Below the pieces are notes generated by a model that worked only from the letters and a program-made list of their open reading frames with translations, was not told the origin of the DNA and searched no databases. A program made the translations under genes and the position numbers. From NCBI GenBank assembly GCA_947034885.2, contig OX344755.2, positions 1,986,501 through 2,050,500 on the forward strand: a DNA stretch of 64,000 bases, written 5' to 3'. Positions 59,953 to 64,000 of this stretch are shown one piece after another. Within the stretch, counting starts at the first letter, position 1; the number at the start of each line of letters is the position of its first letter. This stretch comes from Thuidium tamariscinum. Taxonomy: Eukaryota > Streptophyta > Bryopsida > Hypnales > Thuidiaceae.

Positions 59953-60849
59953 CCCCTAAAGGATGAAGGTATTTTTTGGCTCTAAAACCAATCAAAATTG
60001 CCATGTTTGCTATATTCACCCAACAAAACAATAAAAAAATTTAGAATCTAACCATAGGATCTTGTAAGTCACTTGTTTTAGATCATGTGGTAAAATTTTT
60101 ATTAAGGTTGGCTATATCAATTGGAAAATATTAGCATTCAAAGATGAAAAAAAAGTTTTTTTGAACTTTGGCTTGTAATTTGAGGTTACTTTGACTATCA
60201 TTTGCAAAATTCTTTTGCACTATAGACTATGAAGTTAAAATTTTTTATGTTAAAAATTTGAGTTGGGAGTTAGATTTTTTTTTAAAACACACACTTGGTT
60301 TTCATTCATTAAAAAATTCTTAAATAGAAGTAGGTCCTAGAATGAACAAAATACTAAATTGTTAATAGCTTTAAGATGGAATTGAAACACCAAAATCCCA
60401 ATGTTTAGATTATTCTTTCAAGCAAACTTAATCCTATAAAAAAAGTTTTGAAAATTTTGAAAAATTGCATTTCAAAAATGAGTTCTAAAGATGTTTTTTC
60501 AAGAAGTTGTTTGGATTGCCCAAAATACAAGATTGTTCATAACTTTCTCATTATTAGTCCACATAGAATGAATCAAAGCTTCAAATGTAGAACAAAACAT
60601 AATCTTTGAGAAAAAAAAAGTTAAAATTGAATTTATTTATTTATTTATTTGCATGATGAACTACTTTTTAGACTTAGAATGGCCTAACTTTTGCTCCTAG
60701 GTACCAATTGAAATAAAAATTATACTTACACAAAAGCTAATTGATTTCCTATCTTCAAAAAATGTTTCAAAAACCATGGCAAAATTTAGGTCACATATGC
60801 TTGCTAAAAATCCCAAGTATTCCCTAAAGGGACTTTAGTCCTCTAAAGG
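59953..60849. mobile_element. piggyBac-like MITE, subfamily A
   Basis: Left CCCCTAAAGGATGAAGG (flank TGAA, one change from TTAA), right GTCCTCTAAAGG followed by TTAA at 60850-60853. Colinear with 26739-27645. A (TTTA)n run lies at about 60630-60650. Confidence 0.7.
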
Positions 60850-60853
60850 TTAA

Positions 60854-63800
60854 TTTGTTTAAACCATAAGATGGAAACTTCCTTTTCATGAAGTATTACA
60901 TAGGTTTTAAGATTATTGCAGGAAAGAAAGTATTCAAAACAATCAAACTGTACAATTTTTAAATCCATCAAAATAATTTGGGGCATTTAAAAATAGTTTT
61001 AAAGAGTTTATAATTTAAAAAAATTCAAACAAAGGGAAAAAATTAAATCTTTGTTTTATTTTAAAGTAATAAAGTTTCTTACCTATAATTATCTCCTAAA
61101 AGATTTTTAGAAATAGTATTGTCACACTTTATTATTACATTCACTTCATTCAACCATTTGTGCCTTAGGATTTTTGTATTAGTATTCATGACCATTTGAC
61201 ACCTAACTACTTAAATGGAACATTCAACCAATTGATATTTAAATTGCCTACTTCTATTGCAAGAATTAAACAATCATTGATTATTTTTACAAAGCTAAAA
61301 TTAGACAATAATAGTATCATGGGCAGAAACATGGACATAAGTGCAAACCTTGATTACATTTTCATTCTTGCAAAATATATTGTGCATCAAAATTGCATGA
61401 AACTCTTTTATAAAAAAAAGTTGGTAAATCAGATTTTATTAGAAAAAATCTCAATTTCAAACTTTTATGTTCTTTATGTAATATGAATTGGAACACATAC
61501 ATTGTCACCTAGAGTTTGTCTTCCTAAGACAAGGTATTGGAATTTATTAGAAGTCTCAACCCTATAACATTTTATTACAAAGTTATTATAAGTTATCAAA
61601 TTTAAAGTATATAGCTTATTATTCTATTTTCAAAATGTTGCCCCTTGCATATTGTACAATAGTTGCTATCTCTAAAGAATATTATTATATCACACTATTT
61701 TTCTTAGGAAAAAATAATCAATTTTGTAGAATGTGATTGACCATAGTAAATACATACATAACAAAATCAACACACCAAGCCCTTCAAGTTGATTTTTCAA
61801 GATTAGGGTGACTTCAAGAAATGACTCAATGTAGGCGTTTACTACCTCTTTTGGATGCATTGGCATTGTGTCAAACTGTGTCACAATGCACCCCAACAAA
61901 ATTGAATGTAAGAAAAAATAATAAATGATCACACATACACCTCTCTTCTTAGGTTTCAAAAAATTAATTAATTAATTAATTCCCCTATTTCCCCTCTCTC
62001 CTATTTGTAATTTTGAAAACCCATATTATAGGACAATCAATATTCATACCTTATATAGTATCCAAATTCATATTTGTATCCATATTTGGTATCGTATTTT
62101 CGATTCATATTTGGACAACTCAAATTAAATCTTACAAACATCAATGGCTTGTGATTTTTTGAGAAATGAACAGCATTTTGGAAGAAATTTTTTTTTCCTA
62201 TAAATCAATGGCTTGTGATTTTTTCAAGAGAGGGGGGAAGTAATGCAAACTAGAAAGTGAGAGCCTCTTTTGAGTGCATCGTATGAGACTATCAACTACA
62301 AGGAAGCACCAACGGAGGAAGAGAAGTCAATTAAAAGATTAAAAAAAGTAAGCATGATGCCCATTGAACAACAAATTCTTACCACTGAGGCAATTTTTCT
62401 ACAAGTACTGGCACAAAAAACACTTGAACACTTTTGGTGTTACACATTGCACTTCTAAAACAAAATTAAGATTAAATTAGAATTAGAATTTGTTTGTTAG
62501 ACATCAAATTCATATTGTAGGTGTGCATTACATTGCCTAATATAATCCATTTTTTTAATTTCTAAAAATTATTAAATTTTTTAGTATTCAAAATTCAAAA
62601 TTTATAGCATTTCAAGTTTGAAAGGATTTCACTTTTATTGAGAATCCAAATTGATGAATCTCTTTAGTAGTTCTAGAAGGCACATTCCTTTGATAGGATT
62701 GCACATGTATATAAAAAAAACACTATAAATAAAAAATATCTTCTTGAAAAGAATGCAAATATATCTTTGTTGTATGTATAGTTTCTTTTATAGACATTAA
62801 AAAAAATTCCTATTTTCCATTTCATTCTTAAAAATTTTCTTTGAGAATTCTTACAAATGGCTTATTTCAAGAAAAATTTGTTTTAAGTCTTCTATATAAT
62901 TATAATTTAAATGTTGAGCAATGCATTTGTTTTCTTTCGATTTAGCACTTTTTTTAATTCTTCTATTTAGAGAGTTTCTTTGAGTGTGATCTTTTTAGGA
63001 TATAATCACCACATGGATCTAAACAGTAGACTTTCTAAAAATTGATTTATTAATTTCAAAGTATTGCATAAAATATCACTTGTAATAGATCAAAATGCAA
63101 CAAATTGTTCAAGTGTTTATGCCATCACCCCTAAAATAATATTTAGATTTTGAATTACAATTCTACACATGATTGTATGCCCTTATATACTCATATCTTG
63201 ATACAAGGTTCAATCAAACAACCTCAAAATGATTGAAATGACCCAAAAAATTGATGTTTTGGGTGAATTTTTTGAAATTTTCCTTCGTAAAGTTACTAAG
63301 TTTTTACAAAGTAGAATAAATAAAGTGAGGATTTGGAAAACATTGTAGTAGCTTAGAATTGTCAAACTACAAGGTTTTTCCAAATATTCTTATTGCTTTA
63401 GAGAATCAATATGCAATGTTCATGGTCATTGTTGGAAGGTTGGAAACAAATATTGAAAGTAGAAAAGGAAGTTAATTGGGTTTTGTGATAATACAATGTG
63501 AAATGCTTTGAAGGACATAGGATTGAAGGTGTGTGAAAAGGTGTGAAGCACTATTTATCTCAAAAAAATGAACTTGTAATGGAGGCAGTATTTTGCTAAA
63601 ACTCCAAATAATTATTAGATTGTTGATAGTGGATTGGAAGGAGGACTATGTATTCATGAGATGAAGATGAATTGTTTCAATGTTGATGGAAGGACTTGAT
63701 GTTGGATTAGTGACAAAAAGAATTTTTGGAATCATCTTATGAAACAATCAGTGAAGCATGGTAAAAGGCTAGGATTTGTAATACTATGGGGTTGAATGAC

Positions 63801-64000
63801 AATAAGAGGTCTTGGTGCCATATTGAAGGTTGAATAGTAATAGGACTTGTAAACGCTAAAATCTATTTTGCACTTTCACATTGAAATTTGAACTTGAATT
63901 TAAAGAAATAAGGGTATTTTTATTATGGTGAAGTCATTTTTCAACATAAATATGCTTAGAATGACAATATACCTATATACAAAGTGAAGTTTGTACAAAA
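60854..64000. other. AT-rich DNA to the end of the window
   Basis: Contains an AATT run at about 61962-61980 and a TATCCATATTTG-type patch at 62035-62120. TCAATGGCTTGTGATTTTTT occurs twice (62141 and 62206), so about 65 bp are duplicated. Short frames (61196-61486, 62270-62458) show no domain. No gene is called. Confidence 0.45.

Overview
This window is nuclear DNA from a land plant. The genes have spliced plant-type structures with GT..AG introns, and four of them are recognisable families: a two-domain glyoxalase I, a phi-class glutathione transferase (GST), a secreted Pro/Ser/Tyr-rich wall protein and a pair of DUF2235 hydrolases. The genes sit as islands of ordinary composition in very AT-rich DNA made mostly of decayed DNA transposons. 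DUF2235 proteins beside phi GSTs make me lean towards a bryophyte or another seed-free plant. That placement is inference, and the species cannot be named from the sequence alone.

Layout. 1-2.5 kb: 3' end of a glyoxalase I gene (+). 3.7-7.5 kb: a transposon-like end, a broken multi-exon gene (-) and simple repeats. 7.6-7.9 kb: a GC-rich MITE. 8.2-9.6 kb: uncertain short coding sequence (+). 9.7-11.5 kb: a complete four-exon phi GST (-). 12.8-13.35 kb: two exons of a Plavaka-like transposase (+). 14.45-21.31 kb: a 6.9-kb non-autonomous CACTA element with a perfect 3-bp target duplication, which holds other elements. 21.4-31.4 kb: MITEs, foldbacks and dispersed repeats. 31.8-36.1 kb: two DUF2235 genes arranged tail to tail. 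36.7-50.3 kb: more MITEs, including a palindrome of about 1 kb. 51.8-52.5 kb: extensin/AGP-like gene (-). 54-64 kb: AT-rich repeats, including one transposon nested in another.

The most notable system is a family of about 0.65-0.93 kb elements that begin CCCCTAAAGG, end with the inverse, and sit between TTAA duplications. TTAA target duplication with CCC-type ends is the signature of piggyBac. Eight copies can be read. One is inserted precisely at a TTAA inside another copy, and a third copy preserves the unoccupied site; a foldback copy is likewise inserted inside an unrelated repeat. No transposase for the family is present here.

The genes do not form an operon or an obvious pathway. Glyoxalase I and the GST are both glutathione-dependent detoxification enzymes about 8 kb apart, which is probably coincidence. 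All coordinates come from reading by eye; splice sites were checked for frame continuity, but no alignment or search was run.
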